64,000 nt of DNA from Rhabdophis nuchalis (GCA_039707465.1 CM077643.1:334458919-334522918); one strand, 5' to 3'. Shown: positions 23,621-36,921, counted from the stretch's first letter. The notes: a model not told the origin generated them from the letters alone. Program-made: numbers and translations.

Positions 23621-23670
23621 CGTACGTACATACATACATACATACATACATATGTACATACATACATACA

Positions 23671-23706
<36 letters not shown>

Positions 23707-23714
23707 TATATATA
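23621..23714. repeat. (TACA)n / (TA)n microsatellite
   Basis: About 20 tacata/cata units followed by TA repeats. Confidence 0.97.
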
Positions 23715-24168
23715 AATAAAATCTATTTGGCAATAGTTTTATAACCTTTTCCAGGCTTTTCCATCAACATCTGTTTTTCAAAGATTCTCAGATATCTCCT
23801 TTGTTCAGGCCGTGATATACTCCCATGTACCTGTGTTGTGAAGGTTGGCTTTAATAGTGAATACCCAGGCAACTGTTCTTTAAATAAGGCAGGCTCTCCC
23901 ACACTTACACTTGATTATCATTCCATTGATTGAATTTTCCTTTGCTATCTTGCTAGAGGTTCACATAGGAATAAGTATAATGAGTTTTGTTGAATTGATC
24001 TCTCTTTATCTAGTTTTACGACTTGTATGGAGAACAGGTCGTGTTTTGGTTATATTTATGCAGAAATATTGAAAATTTTAAAAAGCTTCACTAACTTTTA
24101 AGCAAGTATAAATACTGTTGAGTTGCATTGCAAACTGTATAAAATGTAACATTTCATTTTCATTATAG

Positions 24169-24336
24169 GTTTGAAATCTCAGTCAAAAAGGGCTGTATCA
24201 TCCACACCACCTCGTCCACCTTCAAGACGAGGGAGAGTGGTGACAGATAAAGTAGGCAGCTCCGCCACAGGAAATGATTCTTCCAGCAAAACTATTAGTG
24301 TTCCTGTTTTTCACCTATATCATAAGCTGCTACCAG
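24169..24336 (+). CDS. BIRC6: BIRC6 exon j
   Basis: The acceptor is tttcattatag ending at 24168 and the donor GTAGTT at 24337. It encodes GLKSQSKRAVSSTPPRPPSR (basic, proline-rich linker) and ISVPVFHLYHKLLP. The middle (DKVGSSATGNDSSSK) is the least conserved part against human. Confidence 0.95.
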
Positions 24337-24761
24337 GTAGTTTTTGGCTCTTGTTTTTTTACTAAGACCATGTAATTCAAGAATGCTAAGGTACATAAAA
24401 TGATGTTAAGACTTACAAAGTTCTGCACATTTTCTCAGATTCACTGTAAAGAAACCTTGATTCTTACTTCGAGAAGTTTTCTAATTATATGAAATAGTCC
24501 TATAGAACATTGTATCTATAGGCTTGTAACCTTAGCAATATAAATATATCTAGTGTTCATGGATAAACTTACAGTTGAATCAGTTATTTGATTCAATATA
24601 TGATATAATGTAGTAAGCTCTTTGGGTAAATATGTGTTGATCACATTTTGTTAAACAAGTATTGTAATAACATTTAAATATTTATCCAAACTAATATTGT
24701 ATGTGTAGTTTTTAAAGGAGGTCCCTATAACCTTATAACTTCATAATCATTCTTTTAGTAA

Positions 24762-25045
24762 TTGTTCAGTTATGATGGGGCTGAAAAAAATGACTTACAA
24801 CTGGTCCTCTTACTTACAACTGTCATAGTATTCTTGTGGTCACATGATCAAAATTCATCGTTGGCAACTAGCATGTATTGGCAATGTCTCAGGGTCATGT
24901 GATTTCCAATTGCAACATTTATAGGGGACCTCTGACAAAGTTAGGAGAAGAAGCCGAGTTCACTTAATGACATTGGCAAAAAAGGTTATATAATTGGGTG
25001 TGACTCATTTAATGAGTTAGCAATGGAAATTCGAGTCCCAATTGT
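24762..25045. mobile_element. Decayed MITE, relative of 12728-12978
   Basis: It shares gttggcaacta, caatgtctcagggtcatgtg and acttacaactg blocks with the MITE at 12728. The ends are eroded. Confidence 0.55.
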
Positions 25046-25406
25046 CATTATTCTATTTATTCCATCTATTTATGAATTTTAATGTGCCAACGATGCTTGA
25101 TTTATCCATGACCCATTTTTACATTTTATAATCATTTTGTACTCTAAAACCGATTTGCTACGACTGCGAGAGTCCTCGCTCTCGCAGGTTTGGCCCTCCG
25201 CTTTAACGAGGGCCCGCCTTGATGAAGGATTCATTAATCTGGAGAGGTGGGCGAAGCGCGGCCTTAGGGGTTTTTTAGTTTCCAAATTATTGTCTATTTT
25301 AGGGGGTACCAGGGAGGGGGGAGGGTATAAGCAGTTAGGAAGAGAGGGCCAGGCCGGCAGTCAGCGGAGGGATCCGTAAGGGGGGGGGGAAACACGAGTC
25401 GTCCCT

Positions 25407-28353
25407 ATGGAGGGCATTTCCATCCTGACGGTCGTGGGGAGAGGCAGGTCCGAGGGGAGGCAAGTTCCATCCTCCCGGTTGGGGGCACGCAGCCGTTGGT
25501 TGCATACGGTTGGGTGTCACAACCCCTGCAGGCTAGGTGGTCAGGGAATACAGAGCCAGGGCCTGAGGCTGATGTTTTGCAATGCCAGGTCCGTTGTCAA
25601 CAAAGCCCCCCTCATTTGTGACCTTGCGTCAGAGGGGGAGCCGGACCTGGCAGGAATTGCGGAGACCTGGTTGGGTCACGAGGGCGGACTCCCCCTCGTT
25701 GAAATGTGCCCACCAGGTTACCGCGCTTTTCATCAGCCTCGGACCCTAGGCAGGGGTGGTGGGGTGGCGGTTATTGTAAAGGAAGGTCTTGAGCCGAGAG
25801 AGACCACTGTGCCACAGACCACCGGTTGTGAGTCCCTCTGCGTGAAGTGGGGCCTAGGGAGGCAGTTGGGCGTGCTGGTTATATACCTGGCTCCCCGCTA
25901 TGTAGCAGCAGCCCTGCCTGAGCTCCTGGAGGTGATCGCTACGGTGGCAGTGGAGACCCCCAGACTCCTAGTCATGGGGGACTTTAATCTGCCATCGGTG
26001 GGCGAATCATCCGAGGTAGCTCGGGAGTTCATGGCTTCCATGACGGCCATGGACCTGACCCAATTAATTCAAGGCCCCACCCACGAGGGTGGACATACAC
26101 CGGATCTCATCTTCGTCTCTGCCCAGTGGAAAAGTGATCTGATTATAGGGGATATAGCCATCACACCCTTGTCATGGTCAGACCACTCACTTCTCCGGCT
26201 CGACTTTCCAACCGCTACTCCCCTCCGCGGAGAGGCGGAACCTGAGTCACCAATCTGGTTCCGCCCCAGGCGCCTGATGGACCCTGATGGGTTCCAGGCG
26301 GCGCTTGGGCCACTTCCTGTACCCCTGACCCGTGCCCCGATGGAGGACCTCACGGCCGCATGGAATAGTGCGGCCGTGGGGGCCTTGGCTCGGGTCGCGC
26401 CCTTGCGGCCTCTCTTGCGGCGGCGAGCCACCCTGGCTCCTTGGTTTACCGAGGAGCTGAGGGTGATGAAATGCCACAAGAGATGCCTAGAGAGAAGATG
26501 GAGGACTACCCGATCTGAATCTGACCGGACACAGGTAAGAGCCCATTTACGGACTTACATTGTGGCGCTGAGAGTGGCCAAACGTCATCATTGTGCCACT
26601 CTCATAGCATCCGCAGATAACCGCCCTGCCGCCCTGTTTAGGGTGACCCGCTCCCTCCTTCAACAGAGGGTGCGGGAAGCCCCGCTACAGAGTAGAGCAG
26701 AGGAATTTGTGATTTATCTGCAGGAGAAAATCGCTCAGATACAGAACGAGTTAGCCCCCATTCATGGCCCAGTGGGTTGCCACGAGGCAGATCTTGTTTG
26801 GGAGGAGTTTGACTCCGTTACTTCCGAGGATATGGACAGGCTACGTGGGCGACTGCGAGCCACCACATGTTTATTGGACCCGTGTCCCTCCTGGCTTGTA
26901 CTGGCATCCTGGGAGGTGACACGAGGCTGGCTCCAAGAGGTTGTCAACGCTTCTTTGAGGGAGGGTTCCTTGCCTGCCTCCCTTAAAGAGGCCATGGTGA
27001 GGCCCCTCCTGAAGAAGCCCTCTTTGGATCCAGCTCTTTTAAACAACTATCGTCCCGTCTCCAACCTTCCCTTCTTGGCGAAGGTTGTCGAGAGTGTGGT
27101 GGCACAACAGTTTCCCCGTCACCTGGAGGAAGTTGATTATCTAGACCCGCGCCAGTCCGGCTTTCGGCCCGGGCATAGCACCGAGACGGCATTGGTCGCG
27201 TTGGTCGATGATCTCTGGAGGGCCAGAGATGGGGGTTGTTCCTCCACCCTGGTCCTATTAGACCTCTCGGCGGCTTTTGATACCATCGACCATGGTATCC
27301 TATTGCACCGGCTGGGGGGGTTGGGGGTGGGAGGCACTGTTTTGCGGTGGTTCTCCTCCTACCTCTCTGGCCGGTCGCAATTTGTGTTGACAGGGGGGCA
27401 GAGGTCGTCCTCGAGACCCCTCACATGTGGGGTGCCTCAGGGGTCGGTCCTCTCGCCCCTCCTGTTCAACACATATATGAAGCCGCTGGGTGAGATCATC
27501 CGTGGTTTTGGGGTAGAGTACCATCTCTACGCTGATGATACTCAGCTGTATATATCTACCCCAAACCACCCCAACGATGCCGTAGCGGTGATGTGCCAGT
27601 GCCTGGAAGCCGTGCGGGTCTGGATGGGAAGTAACGGACTCAAGCTCAACCCGACCATGACCGAGTGGCTGTGGTTTCCGGCTGCCCGGTTCAACCAGCT
27701 GTCTCTATCGCTGGCCATAGGGGGCGAACATCTTGCCCCTGTGGATGGGGCGCGCAACTTGGGTGTCCTCCTGGATTCCCGGCTGTCCATGGAAGATCAA
27801 GTGACAGCCGTGGCCAGGAGGGCGTTTTACCAGGTTCGCCTGGTTCGCCAGTTGCGCCCCCTATTGGACTCATGCTCTCGTGACATCCCGGCTGGACTAT
27901 TGTAACTCTCTCTACATGGGGCTCCCCTTGAGGTGCACCCGGAGGCTGCAGTTGGTCCAGAATGCAGCCGCGCGAGCAATAATGGGTACCACAAGGTATA
28001 CCCATGTAACACCGCTCTTGCGCGAGCTGCACTGGCTACCTGTGGTCTTTCGGGTGCGCTTCAAGGTGGTAGTCATCATCTTTAAAGCGCTCCATGGCTC
28101 GGGACCTAGCTATCTGCGGGATCGGATTCTGCCTCATACTTCCTCACGGCCGATTCGCTCCCACAGAGAGGGACTTCTCCGGGTGCCGTCCACTAGACTT
28201 TGTCAGCGGGCGACGCCCAGGGGAAGGGCTCTCTCTGTGGCGGGCCCGGCCCTCTGGAACGACCTCCCCCCCGATATTAGAACTACCACGGACCTCCGCT
28301 CCTTCCGTCTGAAATTGAAAACGCACTTTTTCTGCCTGGCCGGCCTAGGGTAG
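25407..28353 (+). pseudogene. CR1 ORF2, one disabling deletion
   Basis: The first frame (25407-27905) holds the endonuclease (FCNARSVVNKAPLICDL, AETWLGHEGG, MGDFNLPSVG, SWSDHSLLRLDF) and the reverse transcriptase (YRPVSNLPFLAKVVES, LDLSAAFDTIDHGILL, VPQGSVLSPLLFN, HLYADDTQLYIS). Near 27870 about 26 bp that are present in the copy at 41534 (cgggacgcccttcgcacagt) are missing, shifting the frame. The C-terminal region continues at 27880-28353. Apart from that deletion no stop is seen, so it was recently active or close to it. Confidence 0.9.
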
Positions 28354-28536
28354 CCTCTTACCATAGTATTATAGGGTTTAGGGTTTTAGTGATTGGTTTT
28401 GGGGAATTTTAGCGCAGGGTCTTATTGTTTAATGTGTTTTTTAACTGTTTTGTATATTTATGTATATTTATTGTTTTAATTTCCCTGTGCACCGCTCCGA
28501 GTCCCCTTGGGGAGAGGGAGCGGTCTAGAAATTAAA

Positions 28537-28629
<93 letters not shown>
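28537..28629. repeat. (ATT)n tail of CR1 copy 2
   Basis: About 31 perfect ATT units continuous with the CR1 3' end. Confidence 0.98.
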
Positions 28630-28630
<1 letters not shown>

Positions 28631-28862
28631 AGTCAAGGACTACCCCTAACAGATTTTTTTTTCAATATTACTGGAAAATCTGTGAAAGGAAGCTTCACCG
28701 TGCTTAAGGATCTGTTGCAACTATAGGAATGGATTGCCTAGAAAAAGAAAAAGGCAGAAGCTGCTTATTCATAATGTTAATGATAATTGCTTGTATAAGT
28801 CATGATTTGAATTTATCAGTTAAATACTAATTCAGAGCTTCTTGTAACATCATGTGATTTAG

Positions 28863-29036
28863 GTCAGCCGCTGCCACCTGAGATGACCCTTGCCCAACTT
28901 TTGACTCTGTTGTATGACCGCAAACTTCCTCAAGGATATCGATCTATAGACTTGGCAGTTAAGCTTGGCTCAAAGGTCATCTCAGACCCTAGTCTTTCAA
29001 AAACAGATTCATTCAAGCGCCTACACACTGAAAAAG
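28863..29036 (+). CDS. BIRC6: BIRC6 exon k
   Basis: The acceptor is gtgatttag ending at 28862 and the donor GTATAT at 29037. It encodes GQPLPPEMTLAQLLTLLYDR and KLPQGYRSIDLAVKLGSKVI, very close to human. The open frame continues to 29101, but that is intron. Confidence 0.96.
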
Positions 29037-29332
29037 GTATATTTAGAATTGTCTTTAAATTGTCTTTAAATTTTTGCTCTGGTTGTTTGAATGATATATA
29101 AATGTGGAAACTTACATAAACTTATTGAAAATTACTATATATATGTTTGTGTGTGTGTATACATCTGGCCTGACTTGACCCTCCCATCATAAGATCTCCT
29201 GACCACATGAAGCCCTAATAAGCAGAAGAACACCAACAGTGACATATCCTAAACTCCACTGAAAATGTTACCTAGCCTGGTAACAAAACGTTTGAAAACC
29301 AGCCTACAAGCTTGGAGAATCAACCTCCATTT

Positions 29333-29379
<47 letters not shown>
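29333..29379. repeat. (TG)n microsatellite
   Basis: About 23 TG units. Confidence 0.98.
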
Positions 29380-29381
<2 letters not shown>

Positions 29382-29399
29382 GTATAGATATAGATAGAT

Positions 29400-30634
29400 T
29401 TGTACATAATATTGAAAATAGTTGACTTTCTATTGAAAATAGAGAGGAGAAAGATTTGCCTTGTGGATTGTTTAAAATACCAGAATTAAAGGAGGAAAAT
29501 ACAAACAAAATTTTTGTTCTGTTTGTATACCCTGTTAAATCCTAATGCAGACATCAAGATAGTTATCTAATACAATTTCATATTGTTGTATACTACTGCA
29601 AAGCAAACTAAACTTGGCTCTTTGAAGTTTCAGATGTTGCATATGGTTTATATCTTGTGATTGGAAATTTTTGTGCCACTGTTTCTTTAGACTGGATGGG
29701 GTGATATGTGTGTGTGGAAGGCTGGGGGGGGGGGTGTAAAATCCCAGGGCTAAGCAACAGTTGCTACTGTAGCTTGCCACGCACATAAGTTACTACAAGA
29801 TTGGATATGTTTTCACTATGGGGGAAAAGTTCTTGTGAATTAATTGCTTGGGTGTCTTGTGTCTTGCTTTTTAATTTTTAAGAATTTCAAATAATTTGTT
29901 CTGCACTTATAATGATAAAAAAGGCTGGATTCATATGTGGAACGACAGTATTTCAAGTTCAAGACAGTACACATTTAATGCATTTTGCTCAACCCTAGAA
30001 AAGGTTTTGAGTGTTGTTTTTGTTTTTGTTTGGATCAGGTTTGAGGGAAACGTAAACAAAACAGCTCCATTTTAAAAGTTGAGTGTATTCCAGTGGAGGA
30101 AAACCTGAAGCATTTTCAGTGTTCCAGCCACAGAAAAAAAAATTGGAATGAGTTTCTTACTGCCCTACTTTCATTCCAAGAATAAGTGAAATGGCAAACC
30201 ATGTTGTTTCCTAGCAGCTGACCTATATAAATATTGTGAAAAGTAATAATTATCTTACTTTTTAATAGGAATTATAAAAGTCCTGTTTCAAAACACTATT
30301 TCAGGCTTGAATTACTTCTAAAATGACAGATCACAGAATTATTCCAGTTCAAAATAGTTCAATTCTATTAACATTTTGCAGTCTTCTTGTCCCATTTTAC
30401 GCACAATGCTATATCCTACATCATGCCTAGCAAAAAAAAAATTGTTCCAAACATTATGGCAATCCTATTAATAGGGTGACTATAAAAATAATAATAGTAA
30501 AATTTCTATATACAGAATTAAAATTCTCAAAGTACTTTCAGTGTTTTTCTCTTGCCTCAGAAGTATAGAATTTCAGAATCCTCTCATTGCTTTTTTCATT
30601 GTTTATGACAAACTACTTTCTAATTTTGCCTAAA
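29400..30634 (+). other. BIRC6 intron segment
   Basis: AT-rich, no gene or recognisable element. Confidence 0.55.
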
Positions 30635-31115
30635 GTATTTTTCAGAGTATAAGACACGCCCTTTTCTCTCAAAAAAGAGGCTGAAAATCTGAGTGCATCT
30701 TATACACTGAATACAGCATTTTTTTTTGCCTCCTGAAATCCCGCCCCCTTCAGCAAAATGGCCATGCATAGCCTTTAGGAGGCTTTCAGAGTGCTCCTGG
30801 GAGCTGGGGAGGGCAGAAATGAGCGAAAAACAGACCGTTTTTTGCTCAATCCCCCCCCCCCCGTGCCCAGGAACATTCTATAAGCCCCCTAAAGGCTATT
30901 CATCCCTTTTAAAAAAAACATGTTTTTTGCTTGTCCCCCCCCCCCCCTCGAGAACTCGACAAGTCTCCTAAAGGCTATTCATGCCCCTTTTTTGGGGGGG
31001 GGGGGAACAGATCCAGTTTTTGGGAGGTCTGAAGAGTGCAAACACTTTTTTTTTTTAATTTGCCTCTTCAAAATCTTGGTGCATCTTATACTGCGGTGCA
31101 TCTTATATGGTATTT
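30635..31115. mobile_element. MITE family 'GTATAAGAC', copy 2
   Basis: It begins gtatttttcagagtataaga and ends tgcggtgcatcttatatggt. It shares internal blocks with 3136-4447 but lacks that copy's 330-bp insert and expanded simple repeat. Confidence 0.65.
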
Positions 31116-31287
31116 CTTCAGAGATACACAAGTGTTTTGTCCAAACATATTTCTCCTACTTAATGTATACTATAGCTAAATGGTAGTGTGTTAGACTGTG
31201 TAAGTCTATAATCTCTCTAAATAAATGTTATTTAATACTATTTTTATAAGTTTGGTTATTTTTATGTATTATGCTATGCACAAATAG

Positions 31288-31484
31288 AGCATGCAGATTT
31301 ATTGGGACCTTGCCCTGAAGATGAAGCAATCACTCCAGTTGAAGAATGCATGGATACTGTGCTGGATGAATCTTTTCTTGATGCATGCCCTCTCCAGTCC
31401 CCATTGCAAGTTTTTGCTGGAATGGGTGGGTTGGCCCTCATTGCAGAAAGACTTCCTATGCTTTATCCAGATGTGATTCAACAA
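31288..31484 (+). CDS. BIRC6: BIRC6 exon l
   Basis: The acceptor is caaatag ending at 31287 and the donor GTAAGT at 31485. It encodes CPEDEAITPVEECMDTVLDE, then SPLQVFAGMGGLALIAERLP and MLYPDVIQQ. The N-terminal acidic part varies from human; the C-terminal part is nearly invariant. Confidence 0.96.
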
Positions 31485-32607
31485 GTAAGTCAAAAGATAT
31501 TGACCTAATTAAAAGTTTAAAAGTACTCAAAAGTATGCATTGTTGTTTCTATCTTGGCATTTAATAAACATTGGAATCAATATTTCAGTTAAGAATTATT
31601 ACATATAACTGTAAAACCTCTATGTACCCTGCTTAAAAAAAATCTAATGAATTTTACTTGTATAGAGATGGATTAATATAATGATTAAAAGTACTGGAAT
31701 TATTCAGGGCTTGCTGGTACAGAATCTGAGCATGTTCTAAAGCACTTTGTCTCAGTTTTATTTCTTCATATTGTAAAAATGAGAAAATTTGCTATTGATA
31801 CATTCCATGATTTTAAAGTCTTATTTATGCCAGGTATATTGGAAAATGACTCTTAACTTTGAATTAATGTAAAATAAGAAATTCAATATTGAAAACTGCC
31901 TCCAGATCTCTTAATGTCCATTTTTTATAGGGAAAGTCATAGAACCTCTTCCACCACTATGATAATTATTCTCCTGTTTTCTCACTTATATATTTAAAAA
32001 TCAGAAAAATGAAACTCTATCCTGGAACATAATTTATCATAAATATACTGATAACTTATGCATACATTGGGTTTGTTTTTCAAAAATAACTGATTTTACT
32101 AATAAATTACACACACACACACACACAGTCATTTAAACATATAGCTGTACACTAACTATGTAAGTAAAACTATTAAGTACAGCTTGCACTTTGAAAATAT
32201 ATAACCCCTTTTATATAACTGATTGAATGGGGATTTCCTGATTTTACATATTGCTCGATAATTCTCCCAAGTCTTCATAGGAAAAATGGTTCTGAATTCC
32301 TCCTTTCTAGTGTTCAGTATGGAAGGTTCCAGATTTTTAGTAAACATTATAAATCTAGGATTGTAGTTCTTAAAATATTACTTAGCGTCTATAATGGGGT
32401 GTTTTCTGTGAATAATTGCCATAAAAATGCTTTTGTAATTCATAAAATTGTCATAGTGTATGTTGCTAGTCATAAAATATGAATTTACCTGGTGAGATTC
32501 ACTACATCATTATATAGTCACTACTATACATTATATTTTTCAAGATATTCTCTACTACCTCAGCTATTTTTTTCTATATTTCTAAACAGGTAAAGGTTCC
32601 AATCACT
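31485..32607 (+). other. BIRC6 intron segment
   Basis: AT-rich; only a short CA repeat (32109-32127) stands out. Confidence 0.55.
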
Positions 32608-32839
32608 TTTTAAAAATATTTTTTAATCCCTTCTTTATTATTATTTAATATAAATAACTCAAGGCTAGAAATTTACATAATGCTACTTCCTCCGCAACAG
32701 CAAACTTGTGAGATGGGTTGGGCTGAAGAGAGCGACTGGCCCAAAGTTACCTAGCCGGCTTTTATGCCTAAGGGAGAACAAGAATTCAATCTCCTGGTTT
32801 TGAAGGCAACACCTTTACCACTATACCAGATTGGCTCTT
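32608..32839 (-). mobile_element. Sauria-type SINE
   Basis: On the minus strand it reads a tRNA-like head with A box (ggtatagtggtaaaggtgtt) and degenerate B box (gattgaattc). It then reads the characteristic gccggctaggtaactttggg and cagcccaacccatctcaca, and ends in the BovB-like tail ccttgagttatttat with an AT-rich end. This family is squamate-specific and is mobilised by BovB LINEs (family knowledge). It is the best taxonomic marker in the window. Confidence 0.85.
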
Positions 32840-33419
32840 CATTCCCCCCCCCCCTCTATTTTCTAAATATATCAATTGAGCTAAGTATGTCTTGAGGCCA
32901 AGAGGCATTCCTGTTGTAAATAAAGGTGATGTGGAAAGTTTTGCAGCATGCCAGCTTCTCATTAAGTTTTCTTAAGCTTCTAAAATGAACACATTAGGTA
33001 CATTAAACAAAAAGCAGAGTCTGGTGAGTGTCAAGGGTGGTTTCTATGGATATTGCGTTGTCTGTCTCTCTCGTGGTAAAAAAGAAGTATTTAGAAAATA
33101 CTACATTGAGTTGTCTCAAAATTCTAACACTGGAAGTAATATAAGAAAATTCCTACTGGTGTATTTATTTCCTCATATGATAAGAATATAAATGCTTTAT
33201 TTGAATATATGATTTACTTTTTAAAACATGTGGCAGATATTTTGATAGAAACTTTCAAAAATACTTACACATTAGGTAAAACTTGATTGTCAATTTAAGT
33301 TGTTAAATACGTTGTAAATAAATCAAGGAATTATTTACCAATATGGTTTTCACCTTAAATGTATTGTTTAATTCCCACTCTTAGAGGATAGTATTAAGCA
33401 TCTTCTTTTCTTTCTGAAG

Positions 33420-33720
33420 GTGAGTGCTCCAGTGGTTACATCCACCACCCAGGAGAAGCAGAAGGACAGTGATCAGTTTGAATGGGTTACCATTGAGCAA
33501 TCAGGAGAACTGGTTTATGAAGCCCCAGAAACAATTGCAGCAGAACCGCCACCGATCAAATCAACAGTCCAAACTATGTCTCCCATACCTGCTCATTCTT
33601 TGGCTGCTTTTGGATTATTTCTTCGCCTCCCAGGCTATGCTGAGGTGCTACTTAAAGAAAGGAAACATGCCCAGTGTCTACTTAGATTGGTGCTGGGAGT
33701 TACAGATGACGGGGAAGGAA
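33420..33720 (+). CDS. BIRC6: BIRC6 exon m
   Basis: The acceptor is tttctgaag ending at 33419 and the donor GTATGT at 33721. It encodes VSAPVVTSTTQEKQKDSDQF, EWVTIEQSGELVYEAPE and LLKERKHAQCLLRLVLGV. Its ATG-containing alternative frame is a shadow. Confidence 0.96.
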
Positions 33721-36570
33721 GTATGTACTGTAACTACTAAGTATATTTGGGGACTACTGCTAAACAATTATTCTGAATGTGCAATTAGACAAGTATTTGA
33801 AACAGATAAAACTGGCTTTTCTGTGGAATTTCGGATTTTTTTCTGGCTTTGGAAGCAAAGCATGTGATATTGAAAACTTGTCCTTAAAGACTTATATCTT
33901 CATTCTTCCTTCATTGCACAGGGTAAAAATTGTTCCAAGCTAAAACAATTAAGTTATTTTTTCTTATCTGAACTTATTACAATTATTTTTTTCTTATCTG
34001 ATCCAGGTTTAGATAGTCTTTCACATAATTAATGTCAAATTAATCTTAACTGGCACCTTAATCTGCTTTTGCTTCCCCTTCCCTAGGTTTGTGTTGCAGC
34101 TTTCTTATGTTATGCACACAATGGGAGAAAGTGTGACCTAAAGTTATCAGAAAGTTACTGTATTCTCTCTGTTGGTGTGCAGAAGTATACTTGATTATAG
34201 CCAAAACATTTCCCACTTCTTGACCCCTGTCATTTTGCTTGTTATTAATGTCTTTCTTTTACATATTATGAGAAATTATTGTTTGATGGAATTCAAAACA
34301 ATATAAGATTTCTACAGTTTGGTTATTATTAGGTAATAATCTTCCTTGAATGATCGGATATGATTGTGTTTGTGGTACACTACTTCATTTGCTGCAAAGA
34401 TGATTATTTCTATGACTTAGAAATTTAAGTTTTGAGAGATCCATGTGTAAAAATACATGAGAAACAATTGAATTTTATAAACAATTATTTTATTAATTTA
34501 AAGAGCAAAAAATTGATTTGTCATGCCTATTAAGCATCCTAATTTTATCTGAGAATTAAAATCTTTTATATATCATCTGTATAGGTTTTGCATCTGTGCA
34601 GAAACCCAACAATGTCTTTTATATCTGAGATATTTTTGGGTCAGAAAGCTACCCCATTTTAAGTGACTAGAGCTCTTACTATTTCCTCAGTTGCTTTTCC
34701 ATTGCTGCAGCAATCAGATTGGGACCATCCCCCATTTAGTGCTGAGGTTTTCTTTTTCAAAGTCATTTTATTTTTCTTTCATATTTTCTGTTCCTTCTCT
34801 ATTCAATCATTTTATCTAGGAAGGAAGGTTACCTATTTGTAGGTAGGCAAAATTGTCGCTGTTCCCACCATGGCATAGGTACACAACAGCAGTAAATCAT
34901 TCTTCAGTGACATTTCCTTCTTTTTGCCTTCTCTGAGGATCAGATTATGAGTGCCTTTATCCACTGTCCAAAATTCACAAAATATACTCAGAGACTTCTG
35001 CTTTGGAATAGGGAGCTTTTATTAAACAAAACATTACATGCTTTGAACATCTTAAGTGGTTTACACAGCTTACAGAGCTGATTGCTCTGATAGCAGCAAG
35101 AAATCAGCTGCTGAGCTGTCCCAGGTCACACGACTAATTACCCCCACTACTAAAAGAAAGAAATCAAGATTTCCCTCCAAACAGAAACTTCAATTGTAGT
35201 CTTAATACTATTACCTACACCTCCTCCATCATCATCACCACCCCACATAGAAGTGAATCACAACCCTTATTACTGCCAATACCTAAGAATTCTGATGAAT
35301 ATTCTTCAATTTCACTACTGTTGGCTGCATATTGGAAAGAAATAGGGATGTGTCCTGCCTCTGGGCTCAAGGCAGCCTTAATGGCAAGAACACACTGTTA
35401 ATACTATAACCCCGGTGTTATGGGTATCTATTACAGACAACGATCATCAATCCCCAACCACTGATAGATGCTTTCTTTAGGAGAAGTAAGCTTTTCCCCC
35501 CCTGAACTTCTTGAAGATAAATGAGATCTAACAGCATGCTATGACTAAGACTATTCATCTCTCAAACCCATAAATAATTGTAGCTAAGTATGAAATGGTT
35601 GTACTGCTACTTTGGTGTCAGGCACTGTAGCTTTGCGCAGATGTGCTTGGCTTTGTTCGATCGCAGAAAGCTCACAACTGACCTGAACACCTCCCTTTGA
35701 TGGGAAAGGCCTTCTCAATCAGTAGTTTCTCGTACAAAATACAAGTGTCATTTTTTTAAAATTAGGCACTTTGATTCTGGCTTGTATGGAAGCTATTAGT
35801 CATATTTCATAGTTCCGATCTAACGGAAAGCTCTAGTTGACTGTTACATCTTCAGTTGTTTTGTTATTTCTGCAAAGAGAAAGTAAAATGGCCATCTACA
35901 GCTGCTTGAAGCTTTTGCATTTTTCAGCTTGTTTAAAAAAAGATTTAGTAGTCTGATACAACAAAAATGTTCATAATGGTATAAATCTTTTAACATCTAT
36001 TCATTGATTTCATAAACTTTCTCATATACAAGAAATAAACCTTATATATTAATCGCATGCACAAAATGTATGTTCCCAAAGGAACAAGGCAATACTTATT
36101 GAATTTTTATGGCATGGACGGTTTTGGGGAAAATCTCTTTTATCCTCTTGTAAGAAATATTCTCATATAAAAACATTCTAAAAATTTGGTCTACATTCTA
36201 GACAATAGTCACATGCAAGGAGTATAATCCTCATGATGGCCTGATGTGTGAAAAACATTGAATTGGTTTAGTAACTGAAGACGAGCCTTGTTTTGTTACT
36301 TACCGTACAGCAAATGCACTTTCCTTTCCTTTCCTGCTGCATCACTTTCAAGCATATTAACATTATATTCCAGCTGCACTTCATAATGGAAGGGCGATAC
36401 ATCTGTTTTCCATTGCTTTCCACAAGTCCTGCAGTCGGTGACACTTAAATGTATAATAAAACAAAATCTGCATTTTAGACACCTAATAAAATATTTGATA
36501 TTTATTTGAAGATTAATGTGTTATGCCAAGCCATTGCGATTGAAATGTTTTCTTTCTCTCTTTTCTTTAG
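33721..36570 (+). other. BIRC6 intron
   Basis: 2.85 kb with no gene. 34970-35180 (cttttattaaacaaaacatt, cagctgctgagctgtcccag) resembles LTR text but has no supporting structure. Confidence 0.5.
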
Positions 36571-36788
36571 GTCACATTCTCCAGTCTCCTTCAGCTAATG
36601 TTCTTCCAACTCTTCCATTTCACGTGCTGCGCAGCTTGTTTAGCACTACCCCTTTGACTACTGATGATGGAGTACTTCTGAGGAGAATGGCCCTGGAAAT
36701 TGGCGCAGTTCACCTTATTCTTGCTTGTTTGTCTGCTCTTAGCCACCATGCTCCAAGAGTTCCCAATTCTGGTTCCAACCAAGCAGAG
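36571..36788 (+). CDS. BIRC6: BIRC6 exon n
   Basis: The acceptor is cttttctttag ending at 36570 and the donor GTGCGT at 36789 (non-A at +3, still a normal GT donor). It encodes HILQSPSANVLPTLPFHVLR and LTTDDGVLLRRMALEIGA. A GATA microsatellite starts 60 bp past the donor. Confidence 0.95.
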
Positions 36789-36838
36789 GTGCGTTTGACT
36801 CCAGAATAATGGTTTCAGAATTATAAAGATGTTGAACG

Positions 36839-36849
36839 GTGTGTGTGTG

Positions 36850-36919
<70 letters not shown>
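36839..36919. repeat. (GT)n(GATA)n compound microsatellite
   Basis: Six GT units followed by about 17 GATA units, 50 bp downstream of BIRC6 exon n. Confidence 0.98.

Positions 36920-36921
<2 letters not shown>

Larger units (their letters stand above)
25150..28629 (+). mobile_element. Near-full-length CR1 LINE, copy 2
   Basis: About 3.4 kb in the intron between exons j and k, sense to BIRC6. It runs from a GC-rich 5' part (the abrupt rise in GC near 25150 suggests the boundary) through an almost complete ORF2 to the CR1 3' UTR (caccgctccgagtccccttg) and a 93-bp ATT tail. The 5' boundary is approximate. Confidence 0.9.

Noticed and set aside
28507..28707. Poly-tyrosine frame
   Set aside because: Translation of the ATT tail of CR1.
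34970..35180. Possible LTR or ERV fragment
   Set aside because: Only a tttattaaacaaaac phrase; no coding or structural support.
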